Positions 24,986 to 32,986 of a stretch of 64,000 nucleotides of DNA are shown in pieces (the first letter of the stretch is position 1; each line of letters opens with the position of its first letter). The stretch covers positions 1 to 64,000 of the forward strand of contig JAAVYI010000032.1 of NCBI GenBank assembly GCA_022791055.1. Reading direction: 5' to 3'. Made by a program: the position numbers and the translations under genes. The notes beneath the pieces are model-generated. The model was not told the origin of the DNA, ran no database searches, and saw only the letters and a list, made by a program, of their open reading frames with translations. The stretch is from Clostridia bacterium (GTDB taxonomy: Bacteria; Bacillota; Clostridia; Christensenellales; Pumilibacteraceae).

Positions 24986-26419
24986 ATGGCAAAGGAAAAG
25001 CAATTTGTTCGGGAAATCGCCGACATTCACTCCGATTTTCCCCAATGGTATACAGACGTCGTACTCAAAACCGAGTTGGTCGACTACGGGCCTGTCAAGG
25101 GTACGATGGTCATTCGCCCCTACGGCTATGCAGTTTGGGAGAACATTCAAAAGGCGCTTGACGAACGGTTTAAGGCGACCGGCCACGTCAACGCATACTT
25201 CCCCATGTTGATCCCGTATTCGTATCTGTTGAAAGAGGCCGAACACGTCGAGGGCTTTGCGCCCGAAGTGGCGACGGTGACGCACGCGGGCGGCGCGGAA
25301 CTGACCGAAAAGCTGGTCATTCGGCCGACGAGCGAGACGATCATTTGCGACATGTACGCCAAGTGGATCCAGTCGTACCGCGATCTACCGGTACTCATCA
25401 ACCAGTGGGCGAACGTCGTGCGCTGGGAAAAGACAACGCGGCCGTTCTTACGCACCAGCGAATTTTTGTGGCAAGAGGGCCACACGGTCCACGCCACCCA
25501 AGAAGAGGCCGAAGAAGAGACGCTCAAAATGCTCGCCGTTTACAAGGAGTTTGCCGAAAACGTGTTGGCGATGCCGGTGCTGACCGGGCGCAAGAGCGAG
25601 AAAGAGAAATTCGCGGGCGCGGTCGCCACCTACTCGATGGAGGCGATGATGCTCGACGGCAAGAGTTTGCAAGCCGGCACGACGCACTTTTTGGGACAGA
25701 ATTTCGCGAATGCGTTCGGCATCAAATTTCTCGACAAAGACGGCACGCACAAAATGCCGTACCAGACGTCCTGGGGCGTTTCGACGCGGTTGATCGGCGC
25801 GCTCATTATGGCGCACGGCGACGAGCGCGGTCTCAAACTGCCGCCCCGCGTGGCGCCGGTACAGGTCGTCATCGTGCCGATCGCCGCCGCAAAACCGGGC
25901 GTACTCGACGCGGCGAAAGCGCTTGCCGACACGCTGAACGCGAGCGGCATTCGCGCCAAGCTCGACGACCGCGATTTCAGCCCGGGCTGGAAGTTCAACG
26001 AATGGGAAATGAAGGGCGTTCCCTTGCGGCTCGAGTTGGGGCCGCGCGATCTCGAGGGCGGCGTTGTCACGGCGGCGCGGCGCGACACGACCGAAAAGAC
26101 GACGCTCCCCCTATCGGGCATTGCCGAAACGGTCAAAAACGTGCTCGACACCGTACACAACGACATGTTCGCCGCCGCCAAGCGTTTTATGGACAGCCAT
26201 ATCAAGCCGGTTTCCACCCTTGACGAGTTGGGCGCCGCCGTCGAAAACGGTTGGGCTTTAGCCGACTGGTGCGGCGACCGCGCTTGCGAGGACAAGATCA
26301 AAGAGCAGTTTCAGGCGACCTCGCGCAACATGCCGTTTGACCAGTCGACTTTGGGCAAAACCTGCGTCTGCTGCGGCAAGAAAGCCAAGCACAAGATCTA
26401 CTTCGGCAAAGCCTATTAA
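24986..26419 (+). CDS. proS: Prolyl-tRNA synthetase, archaeal/eukaryal type
   Basis: Class II enzyme of 477 residues that charges tRNA-Pro. It opens with 'REIADIHSDFPQWYTDVV' and has RPTSETIICDMYAKWI (motif 2 context) near residue 112 and a C-terminal zinc-binding-like tail with four cysteines ending in 'CVCCGKKAKHKIYFGKAY'. The short length and absence of the bacterial insertion domain place it in the ProS type 3 group found in many Clostridia. The start ATG has AAGGAG nine nt upstream. Confidence 0.96.
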   Translation: MAKEKQFVREIADIHSDFPQWYTDVVLKTELVDYGPVKGTMVIRPYGYAVWENIQKALDERFKATGHVNAYFPMLIPYSYLLKEAEHVEGFAPEVATVTHAGGAELTEKLVIRPTSETIICDMYAKWIQSYRDLPVLINQWANVVRWEKTTRPFLRTSEFLWQEGHTVHATQEEAEEETLKMLAVYKEFAENVLAMPVLTGRKSEKEKFAGAVATYSMEAMMLDGKSLQAGTTHFLGQNFANAFGIKFLDKDGTHKMPYQTSWGVSTRLIGALIMAHGDERGLKLPPRVAPVQVVIVPIAAAKPGVLDAAKALADTLNASGIRAKLDDRDFSPGWKFNEWEMKGVPLRLELGPRDLEGGVVTAARRDTTEKTTLPLSGIAETVKNVLDTVHNDMFAAAKRFMDSHIKPVSTLDELGAAVENGWALADWCGDRACEDKIKEQFQATSRNMPFDQSTLGKTCVCCGKKAKHKIYFGKAY

Positions 26420-26440
26420 AATTTCGATCGTTCCGCATAG

Positions 26441-26475
26441 AAAAAAGTCACGCGTAAAAAACGTGACTTTTTTTA
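26441..26475. terminator. Bidirectional rho-independent terminator
   Basis: AAAAAGTCACG (26442-26452) pairs with CGTGACTTTTT (26462-26472) and is followed by T-rich sequence on both strands. It lies between proS and the convergent MFS gene. Confidence 0.92.
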
Positions 26476-26511
26476 TGTGGGTTGTTGCTGTGCCTTTCTT
26501 TACTCTGATTC

Positions 26512-27909
26512 TTATCCCTCTTCGGTGTCGCTCGGCAAGGCGTCGCCGGTGGTGTCGACAAGCGATTCTTCTTGCACTTTGGCGTTGCCGTGGCGGACAA
26601 AGAACATGGTCATAAAGGCGAGCGCGGAGAATATCAGCGCATACGGCAACAGGCCTTCGGGCGCGATATAGTCCATGACCGCGCCGGCTAAGATCGGCGT
26701 GACGATCTGCGCGCAGGAAACGAACGTATAGTACAGCCCCGTATAGACGCCGGTCGTCTCTTTGGTGGCCAGTTCGACGCTCATGACGAACGAATGCACG
26801 TTGATCGTCGCCCAGCCGCCGCCGACTAAGATGAACGTCGGATACATGGCGATCTTGACGGCCTCGATACTTGCCGAAAATATCAGTACCGTGGCGAACG
26901 CAAAGCCCAAGATTAGCATACCGACGCCGATCAAAACGGTGTTCTTGCGGCCGATCTTTTTGCCGATGATACTGGCCGGCACGAACATGATAAATGCGGC
27001 GGCGTTGGCGACGAGCAGCGGCATGGTGAACTCGATGCCCAAAATGCGGGTCGAGAACACCGAAAAGTGCGTCGTCACCGCATTATAGGCCATGTACCAT
27101 AAAAAGACCGAACTCAAGATGAGTATGAGGCTGATTTTCTGCGAGCGGTCGAGCGCGCCGAACACCTTGCGCTTTGTCGCAAAATCGGCGTCCTCGGGGT
27201 CGTCGGCGTCCTCGTCCTCGGATATGCCCAAACTTTTGAGCGTCTCCAGTTTCTCCTCGACGAACTTATTTTCGCGTACCTTAAAGAGCATCACCACAGT
27301 CGCCGCCAACATAAAGCAAGCGATCAGCGATATGATCAGCCAGTTGTTGCCGACGATGTACTTGACGCCTTCGCGCGTTTCGTACTTGAGTAAGAACTGC
27401 ATCAAAAGCAGGGTAATGACGCCGCCGACCGTACCCATGATATTGATGACGGTATTGCCCTGCGAACGGATCTGCTTTGGCGTCACGTCGGGCATGAGCG
27501 CGACGGCCGGCGTGCGGTACAGGCACATAAACACCAGCATGAACGCGGCGGCGGTCAACATCAACCACAGCAACCGCTCGTTGTGCGCGAAGTTGACGAG
27601 CAGCAGCGTCATGGCGGCCAACGTCGAACCGCACACGATGAACGGCATACGGCGACCGAACTTCGACCGCAGTTTCATCGGGAATCGGTCGGACATAAGT
27701 CCCATGAACGGCAATAGCACGAGCGCCAAAATGTTGTCGAGCGCCATGACAAAGCCGATCAGCGTTTGCGACAGGTCGAAGTCCTTTAAAAACAGCGGCA
27801 TCAGGCTGTCGTACACTTGCCAAAACATCGTAATGGTAAAGAACGCCAGTCCCACCAAAACGGTGCGGCCGATATTGAGTTTGAGTTTCTCCGTCATAGT
27901 TATGACCAT
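26512..27909 (-). CDS. MFS carrier, GPH/SLC45-like
   Basis: 465-residue, twelve-helix transporter. The first-helix pattern 'GLAFFTITMFWQVYDSLMPLFLKDF' and the loop 'GLMSDRFPMKLRSKFGRRMPFIVCG' between helices 2 and 3 match the MFS/GPH sugar-cation symporter group. A central acidic cytoplasmic loop separates the halves. Two ATGs are possible, 27909 and 27897: AAGGAGG is two nt before the first and 14 nt before the second, so the start is not settled. The message begins near 28090, giving a ~180-nt leader almost filled by palindromic element B. The substrate is unknown; sugars are likely. Confidence 0.82.
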   Translation of the reverse strand: MVITMTEKLKLNIGRTVLVGLAFFTITMFWQVYDSLMPLFLKDFDLSQTLIGFVMALDNILALVLLPFMGLMSDRFPMKLRSKFGRRMPFIVCGSTLAAMTLLLVNFAHNERLLWLMLTAAAFMLVFMCLYRTPAVALMPDVTPKQIRSQGNTVINIMGTVGGVITLLLMQFLLKYETREGVKYIVGNNWLIISLIACFMLAATVVMLFKVRENKFVEEKLETLKSLGISEDEDADDPEDADFATKRKVFGALDRSQKISLILILSSVFLWYMAYNAVTTHFSVFSTRILGIEFTMPLLVANAAAFIMFVPASIIGKKIGRKNTVLIGVGMLILGFAFATVLIFSASIEAVKIAMYPTFILVGGGWATINVHSFVMSVELATKETTGVYTGLYYTFVSCAQIVTPILAGAVMDYIAPEGLLPYALIFSALAFMTMFFVRHGNAKVQEESLVDTTGDALPSDTEEG

Positions 27910-27931
27910 GACCTCCTTGTCACAAAACGCT

Positions 27932-28059
27932 TTTGAAAGTACAGTCGCGCGTCAGACGGGCAACAGGCGGCAAGTCGCCGACGGGATTGTACACCCCCGT
28001 ACATGACCGAGGCGACTTGCCGCACGTAGCCCGTATCACGCGATGAATGTACTTTCAAA
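27932..28059 (-). ncRNA. Palindromic structured element B in the MFS leader
   Basis: Outer arms TTTGAAAGTACA (27932-27943) and TGTACTTTCAAA (28048-28059) pair perfectly; the stem continues through TCGCG/CGCGA to CGGGC (27957-27961) and GCCCG (28029-28033). Inside is the loop AACAG / ACGTA, and then a perfect 13-bp inner stem, GCGGCAAGTCGCC (27967-27979) with GGCGACTTGCCGC (28011-28023). The element lies wholly inside the predicted 5' leader of the MFS gene, 22 nt before its ribosome binding site, so it could regulate that gene as RNA. Confidence 0.65.
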
Positions 28060-28097
28060 CTTCCACCTTTTAGGCAAAAAATTAGTTTCTTTCTACC

Positions 28098-28126
28098 AGT
28101 ATACCACAAAGTCGGGCGTTTGTAAA
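28098..28126 (-). promoter_or_regulatory. SigmaA promoter of the MFS gene
   Basis: TTTACA (28121-28126), 17 nt and TATACT (28098-28103) on the minus strand, with the extended -10 context TGTGGTATACTG shared with the promoter at 14546-14574. Confidence 0.85.
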
Positions 28127-28208
28127 TACTTTTTGCAAATTTTGCCTATGACAAAAACCCGAAACACCGGATCGGTTTCGGGTTTTTGCCCGGGGCTTTG
28201 TAGGCGCG

Positions 28209-28457
28209 TCAGAGCTGTCGCACGACGTAGCCGTTGACGTTCAGTTCAAACGTGCCGGCGTAATACGCATTGGGATAGATGCCGAGTACACGGTTTGCCG
28301 CGGTCAGTTGCGACGCCTCGATGCGCACGCTCAAACCGCAGCCTACCCCGGCTTCCTGCGGCGTGTTGATCAGCGTACAGGATACGCCGTTGCGGTAGAG
28401 ATCGTCGCGAAACCGCAAGGCCGCATTGCGCGACCGGAATGAAAAAATGTATCGCAT
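28209..28457 (-). CDS. DUF3343 protein (possible Se/S carrier)
   Basis: 82 residues. Two short alpha/beta halves end in the family motif with a single cysteine, 'GVGCGLSVRI', Cys40. DUF3343 proteins are found beside cysteine-desulfurase or SirA/YedF genes and are proposed, from context, to carry sulfur or selenium. Here a class V cysteine desulfurase lies 155 bp away in the opposite direction. I chose the ATG at 28457 because AAAGG is well placed before it; an ATG three codons upstream is possible. Confidence 0.8.
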   Translation of the reverse strand: MRYIFSFRSRNAALRFRDDLYRNGVSCTLINTPQEAGVGCGLSVRIEASQLTAANRVLGIYPNAYYAGTFELNVNGYVVRQL

Positions 28458-28586
28458 AGCCTTCATCCTTTGCTTTTTTGCCTTTTTGTCGAATCTTACC
28501 GATTCGACGGGCATATTGTAGTAGTGCGGGCGCTCCTATACGAGGGCGTATTCGCTTCGGTATCGGAGGTTTTCCCCTACCAGTAT

Positions 28587-28616
28587 ATGAAAGCATTTCG
28601 GGACGGTGAACGATGA
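28587..28616 (+). CDS. Possible nine-codon leader ORF before the cysteine desulfurase
   Basis: ATG at 28587 opens nine codons (MKAFRDGER) whose TGA overlaps the desulfurase ATG as ATGA at 28613-28616. The desulfurase itself has only a poor ribosome binding site, so coupling is plausible. Upstream a hairpin, CTCCTATAC (28533-28541) with GTATCGGAG (28560-28568), is followed by GTTTT. Too short to be sure. Confidence 0.35.
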   Translation: MKAFRDGER

Positions 28617-29737
28617 TTTATCTGGACAATTCGGCAACTACGGCATACAAACCCAAAGCGGTCATTCGCGCGGCGGCCAACGCGCTCGAATATTTGAGCG
28701 CCAATCCCGGCCGCAGCGGGCATTCGGCCAGTCTCAAGGCCGGCATGTTGGTGTATCGGGCGCGGCAGCATATGGCCGCATTTTTAGGCGGACAGCCCGA
28801 CAATGTGCTGTTTACCGGCGGCTGCACCGACGCGCTCAACTTAGGCATATTAGGTACGGTACGCAAGGGCGGTCATGTGGTGACAACGGCGTTTGAACAC
28901 AATTCGGTGCTGCGGCCGCTGTTTGAACTAAAGCGCGAGGACATCATACGACTGACCGTCGTGCCGCCCCGCGATGACGGGCTGATCCACGTCGAGGACG
29001 TGCGCGCGGCGTTGGAGAGCGACACCTATTTGGTAGCGGCCGGGCATATCGGCAACGTGACCGGCGCGGTTACAGACGTTGCGGCGATCGGACAGATCGC
29101 GCACAAATACAACGCCATGCTGCTTGTAGACGGCGCGCAAAGCGTCGGCTATACGGCGGTCAACGTCGAAGAGTTAAACGCCGATATGCTGGCGGTGGCG
29201 CCGCACAAAGGGCTGCACGCAGCGATGGGCGTGGGCATTCTGTACGCCGGTATGCGCGTACCGCTTACCCCTGTGCGCTACGGCGGCACGGGTACGCTGT
29301 CGTCGAGCGTGTACCAACCGCACGACCGCCCCGAAGGGTTCGAGTCGGGGACGCTGCCGCTGCCGGCGATCGCCACGCTGATCCCCGCGATCGACTGGGT
29401 AACCGAACACAGCCAAGACCTGCGCAGCCGCATTCAGTCGGTGACCGACTACGTACTCGAGGAATTGAAAAAAATCGAGGGCGTCACCGTCTACACGCCG
29501 GCGGTACACGGCGGTATTGCCGCGCTCAATATCCGCGACTATGCGTCCGACCACGTGGCCGACATTTTAAGCAGCGAATACGACATTGCCGTCCGCAGCG
29601 GCTTACACTGCGCGCCGCTGGCGCATAAGGCGCTCGGCACCGAAAAGCGCGGCATCGTGCGCGCCTCGTTCGGATACGAGACGACGTTCGCACAGGCCGA
29701 TATGTTTTTGCGCGCCGTGCGGGAAATCGCGTCATAG
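28613..29737 (+). CDS. Class V cysteine desulfurase
   Basis: PLP enzyme of 374 residues that takes sulfur from cysteine. It opens with 'MIYLDNSATTAYKP'; the PLP lysine is in 'LAVAPHKGLHAAMG' near residue 197; the catalytic cysteine is in 'RSGLHCAPLAHKALGT' near residue 333. This pattern fits the desulfurases that accompany YedF/DUF3343-type carriers rather than IscS/SufS. It is divergent from the DUF3343 gene. The last four bases separate it from the convergent subtilase gene, with no terminator between. Confidence 0.92.
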   Translation: MIYLDNSATTAYKPKAVIRAAANALEYLSANPGRSGHSASLKAGMLVYRARQHMAAFLGGQPDNVLFTGGCTDALNLGILGTVRKGGHVVTTAFEHNSVLRPLFELKREDIIRLTVVPPRDDGLIHVEDVRAALESDTYLVAAGHIGNVTGAVTDVAAIGQIAHKYNAMLLVDGAQSVGYTAVNVEELNADMLAVAPHKGLHAAMGVGILYAGMRVPLTPVRYGGTGTLSSSVYQPHDRPEGFESGTLPLPAIATLIPAIDWVTEHSQDLRSRIQSVTDYVLEELKKIEGVTVYTPAVHGGIAALNIRDYASDHVADILSSEYDIAVRSGLHCAPLAHKALGTEKRGIVRASFGYETTFAQADMFLRAVREIAS

Positions 29738-29741
29738 GCGG

Positions 29742-30722
29742 CTACAGGGTCGAAAAATCGATCAAGCCGGCGCCGCACGTATCGGCGTCGCAGTCGAGCG
29801 GTCGGCAGGCTTTCAATAAAGTTGCCTTGACTGCGTCGGGCGTATAGTCGGGGTGCGACTCAAACACTAATGCGGCCGCGGCGGACACCTGCGGCGCGGC
29901 CATACTGGTGCCGGACTGCGGCGCATACGGGTCGGCGGCGGGAATAACGTCGACGGCCGGGGCGAGCAGGTCGGGCTTATGAAACAGTCCGGCCGGACCG
30001 CGCGACGAAAAATCGGCCGCGCCCAAACCTTCGGCACCGCCTACGGTGATGATCTTCGGACTGACGGCCGGCGACAGAATCGTCCCGCCTTTCGGGCCTA
30101 AGTTGCCGGCGCTCGCCACCACCGCGACGCCCGCGTCCCAAAGCGCTTCGGCGCCTAGGACAAGCGGATCGTTACGGCTTTCGGGCACGGCGCCGAACGA
30201 GAGGTTAAGCACACGGATATTGTATTTTTTGCGGTTGGAATAGATCCATTGCATGGCCTCTAAGATACGGAACGCACTGCCCTCGCCGTCGGCGCCGATC
30301 GCTTTTAGCGCAACGATGTCGGCCGCATACGCGCCGCCGCGCACTGCGCCGCACGTCAAAAGCCCGCTGCCGGCCAATATGCCGGTTACGGCCGTGCCGT
30401 GTCCGTTGTCGTCATACGGCGACGTTTTTCCTTCGACAAAATCGACGAACGCGCGAATGCGATTTCGCCCTAAGGTAAACTCGAGGCGCGGCTCGAGTCC
30501 GGTATCGATGACGGCCACCGTCACCCCTTTGCCGCCGTGCGTGCCGTTCAGCGGCGCCGTGCCGCCGACCTCGCTGACGCGTACCCGTCCCGAACGGACG
30601 TCGGTCGCCGTACCGCGCACGCCGACGGCCGAAATGAACGGATACACGCCGACCACGGCGCCCGCCGGCAAGGCGGCGGCTGCGCCGAACGGATCGGCCG
30701 CATACAGTATGTAGTCTTGCAC
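29742..30722 (-). CDS. Subtilisin-like serine protease (S8)
   Basis: 326-residue serine protease. The catalytic triad is visible: Asp in 'AVIDTGLEPRL' near residue 73, His in 'DDNGHGTAVTG' near residue 107 and Ser in 'SGTSMAAPQV' near residue 273. There is no N-terminal signal sequence, so it may be intracellular, as with ISP-type or germination proteases of Clostridia. It lies three bp behind an 89-residue conserved protein in the same direction, which points to a common function. Target proteins cannot be told. Confidence 0.9.
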   Translation of the reverse strand: MQDYILYAADPFGAAAALPAGAVVGVYPFISAVGVRGTATDVRSGRVRVSEVGGTAPLNGTHGGKGVTVAVIDTGLEPRLEFTLGRNRIRAFVDFVEGKTSPYDDNGHGTAVTGILAGSGLLTCGAVRGGAYAADIVALKAIGADGEGSAFRILEAMQWIYSNRKKYNIRVLNLSFGAVPESRNDPLVLGAEALWDAGVAVVASAGNLGPKGGTILSPAVSPKIITVGGAEGLGAADFSSRGPAGLFHKPDLLAPAVDVIPAADPYAPQSGTSMAAPQVSAAAALVFESHPDYTPDAVKATLLKACRPLDCDADTCGAGLIDFSTL

Positions 30723-30725
30723 GCC

Positions 30726-30995
30726 CTATTCGCAGCCCATCGCGTGCAACAGATCGGCCAGTTTTTCCCGCTGTTTTTCGTCGAGCATGGGAGAAACGCG
30801 CGAGGCAAACTCGAGTACTTCGCCCGGGTTGAACGTGCCGTTTCGCTTGCTTTCTTCCACCTTGTTTTGCAACTGTTTCATCAGCTCGTTTTCGTTCAGA
30901 TTGCCGTACTTTTGCATGGCCTCGCTGACGATCGCCTCGTTAGAGCGCTCGTCGCCGCCCGTTCTTCTGCCGTTAAAGTTGCGCAGTTGTCGCAT
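30726..30995 (-). CDS. Small conserved protein upstream of the subtilase
   Basis: 89 residues, mostly helical, charged, no membrane segment. I do not recognise a named family. It has TAGGAGG nine nt before its ATG and ends three bp before the subtilase start, so the pair is translated from one message. The arrangement could be a protease with a small partner or inhibitor, but nothing in the sequence proves it. Confidence 0.7.
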   Translation of the reverse strand: MRQLRNFNGRRTGGDERSNEAIVSEAMQKYGNLNENELMKQLQNKVEESKRNGTFNPGEVLEFASRVSPMLDEKQREKLADLLHAMGCE

Positions 30996-31009
30996 AAAAT
31001 ATGTACCTC

Positions 31010-31216
31010 CTATTTTTCGTACCCGATGTCAACCGTATAACGGGTAGCAAAGCGGGAAATGAATCCGTAAGGTTTTGGCGGCAAATTCGAGCCGCTAATC
31101 TGCTCGATTTTGTCCGCCAAAACTGCCTTGCACCTTTCGCGGCGCAGTTTGCGGTAGATCGTGTTCCTATCGAGGTCGTCGTAGGGGTTCCTACGTCGGC
31201 CGAGATAGGGGCGCAA
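31010..31216 (-). CDS. Possible small gene upstream of the 89-residue protein
   Basis: An open frame of 68 codons with a TTG start, ending in a TAG that overlaps the ribosome binding site of the next gene. The frame opens only five to ten codons earlier at a TAA. It is basic with 'YDDLDRNTIYRKLRRERCKAVLADKIEQI', and codon use looks coding, but there is no ribosome binding site and no family recognised. It may be a decayed gene. Confidence 0.35.
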   Translation of the reverse strand: MRPYLGRRRNPYDDLDRNTIYRKLRRERCKAVLADKIEQISGSNLPPKPYGFISRFATRYTVDIGYEK

Positions 31217-31282
31217 GATGCCGTGAAATGCGCCGCGAAAGACTTACGGGCTTCGTTTCCCGATTCGCTGTGTACTATTATG

Positions 31283-31298
31283 TATATGCCGGCATATA
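31283..31298. promoter_or_regulatory. Perfect 16-bp palindrome before a small plus-strand gene
   Basis: TATATGCCGGCATATA is a perfect palindrome just before a TATAGT box (31302-31307), which is 20 nt upstream of the gene at 31328. It may be an operator. The rest of the 31217-31327 stretch shows nothing else. Confidence 0.4.
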
Positions 31299-31327
31299 TT
31301 GTATAGTGTAAAGGACGGTAAAAATTT

Positions 31328-31570
31328 ATGGATCTCAATTCTATCCTGCCGCTGTTGATGCGCAAGGACGCCGACAAGTCGCAACTTCTTTCCGCACTGA
31401 TGCCGCAGAACGAAAAGACGGGCGAAATCATGCAACTGATGAATCTGATGAACACCTCGCGCCCCAAGCCGACCGGGCTTGCGCCGATCCGCGACATTGC
31501 ATCCAACGAAATTTTGGGCGCGCTTTTAAAATATTTTTCGCGTCCGCAAAATACACGCTCGCATACATAA
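31328..31570 (+). CDS. Small protein of unknown function
   Basis: 80 residues beginning 'MDLNSILPLLMRKD', with a helical N-terminal half and a basic C-terminus ending 'RPQNTRSHT'. ATG with AAAGGACGG in front. No domain is recognised. Followed by a strong terminator shared with the convergent malic-enzyme gene. Confidence 0.6.
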   Translation: MDLNSILPLLMRKDADKSQLLSALMPQNEKTGEIMQLMNLMNTSRPKPTGLAPIRDIASNEILGALLKYFSRPQNTRSHT

Positions 31571-31581
31571 ACACGGTAAAT

Positions 31582-31626
31582 AAAAAACCGCGCCTTTCCC
31601 GTCATTCGGAAAGGCGCGGTTTTTTA
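31582..31626. terminator. Strong bidirectional terminator
   Basis: A 13-bp GC-rich stem (ACCGCGCCTTTCC with GGAAAGGCGCGGT) is flanked by A6 and T6 runs. It ends both the small plus-strand gene and the malic-enzyme gene. Confidence 0.95.
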
Positions 31627-31646
31627 TTTTATCTTAGATTTTTTGT

Positions 31647-32792
31647 TTACGCTTTGGCAACAGCTTTGGCGACCGCCTCCGACACGCTTTTGTCGAGCGC
31701 ACTCGGAATAATGTTGTCGCGCGTCAGCTCCCCTTCGGGTACCAGTGCGGCAAGCGCCGCCGCTGCGCGTAACTTCATGTCGTCGGTAATGCGCTTGACG
31801 CGCGCGTCGAGCGCGCCGCGGAAGATCCCCGGGAACGCCAACACGTTGTTAATCTGGTTGGGAAAGTCGCTGCGTCCCGATCCCGCGATGAACGCGCCGG
31901 CTCGTATTGCCTCGTCGGGATAAATTTCCGGCACCGGATTGGCCATACCGAACACGATACTTTTTTCGGCCATGCTCTTTATCATTTCGGGCTTGACGAT
32001 CCCGCCGGCCGACACGCCGATAAATACGTCGGCGCCCGCCATGGCCTCATGTAAGCCGCCGCGCACGTTGCGCGGGTTGGTCATTTCGGCCAGTTCGGTT
32101 TTCGCCCAATCCATGCCCGGTTTGCCCGGATACAGAATACCGTCGAAGTCGACCATTACGAGGTCGCGCACGCCCGCCTTTAACAGCAATTTGGCGATCG
32201 CCGTCCCTGCCGCGCCCGGTCCGCTCATCGCAACCTTGACAGCGTCGATCCGTTTCCCGGCCAGTTTCAACGCATTGTACAGAGCGGCCAGTACGACGAC
32301 TGCCGTACCGTGCTGATCGTCGTGAAATACGGGAATGTCCAGTTCTTCGATCAAGCGCCGTTCGATCTCGAAGCAACGCGGCGCGGAGATGTCCTCTAAA
32401 TTGATGCCGCCGAAACCGGGCGCGATCGCCTTGACGGTAGAAACGATCTCGTCGGTGTCCTGCGTAGCGAGGCAGATCGGGAATGCGTCGACATCGCCGA
32501 ACGCCTTAAACAGCGCGCATTTGCCTTCCATGACCGGCATACCGGCCAAGCCCCCGATATTTCCCAGTCCCAACACCGCGCTGCCGTCGGTCACCACCGC
32601 GACCAGATTGCCGCGCCGTGTGTAGGTGTACGCTTGCTCCGGGTCGTCCTTGATCGCCAGGCACGGCTGCGCGACGCCCGGCGTGTAGGCGGTCGAAAGA
32701 TCGTCGCGCGTCGAAAGTTCGCACCGCGGCACGATCTCGATCTTCCCCTGCCACTGTTTGTGCCGCTTGAGGCTTTCGGCTTTTACGTCCAT
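31647..32792 (-). CDS. NAD(P)-dependent malic enzyme
   Basis: Oxidative decarboxylation of malate to pyruvate. 381 residues; the N-terminal malic domain has 'STAYTPGVAQPC' and 'GSAVLGLGNIGGLAGMPVMEGK', with the divalent-metal/substrate segment 'EDISAPRCFEIE' and 'VFHDDQHGTA'; the NAD-binding domain has 'SGPGAAGTAIAKLL'. ATG at 32792 with AAAGGAG eight nt upstream. Palindromic element C lies 66 bp upstream, between it and the PucR-type gene. NAD or NADP preference cannot be assigned. Confidence 0.95.
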   Translation of the reverse strand: MDVKAESLKRHKQWQGKIEIVPRCELSTRDDLSTAYTPGVAQPCLAIKDDPEQAYTYTRRGNLVAVVTDGSAVLGLGNIGGLAGMPVMEGKCALFKAFGDVDAFPICLATQDTDEIVSTVKAIAPGFGGINLEDISAPRCFEIERRLIEELDIPVFHDDQHGTAVVVLAALYNALKLAGKRIDAVKVAMSGPGAAGTAIAKLLLKAGVRDLVMVDFDGILYPGKPGMDWAKTELAEMTNPRNVRGGLHEAMAGADVFIGVSAGGIVKPEMIKSMAEKSIVFGMANPVPEIYPDEAIRAGAFIAGSGRSDFPNQINNVLAFPGIFRGALDARVKRITDDMKLRAAAALAALVPEGELTRDNIIPSALDKSVSEAVAKAVAKA

Positions 32793-32857
32793 TTCGGTTA
32801 CTCCTTTGTTACAAATCATTTTCGAAAGCGCCGCCCGCTTCCCGCGATGTCCCTCTC

Positions 32858-32986
32858 TGTGAAAGCACAGTCGCGCGTCAGACGGGCAACAGTTGGTAAG
32901 TCGGCGACGGGCGCGTAGTTCTTCCTACGCAACCCGAGCCGAATTGCCAAACGTAGCCCGTATCACGCGATGACTGTGCTTTCACA
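32858..32986 (-). ncRNA. Palindromic structured element C upstream of malic enzyme
   Basis: Perfect 15-bp outer arms TGTGAAAGCACAGTC (32858-32872) and GACTGTGCTTTCACA (32972-32986), then CGCGT and ACGGGC stem blocks leading to CGGGC-AACAG (32883-32892) opposite ACGTA-GCCCG (32951-32960), and a 13-position inner stem TTGGTAAGTCGGC (32893-32905) with GCCGAATTGCCAA (32938-32950), two mismatches. Compared with element B the outer arms differ but keep pairing. The 3' arm overlaps the stop codon of the PucR-type gene. Confidence 0.65.

Noticed and set aside
30973..31605. 210-codon minus-strand frame
   Set aside because: It runs through a terminator and overlaps three better-supported genes in other frames, with low-complexity residues and no ribosome binding site.
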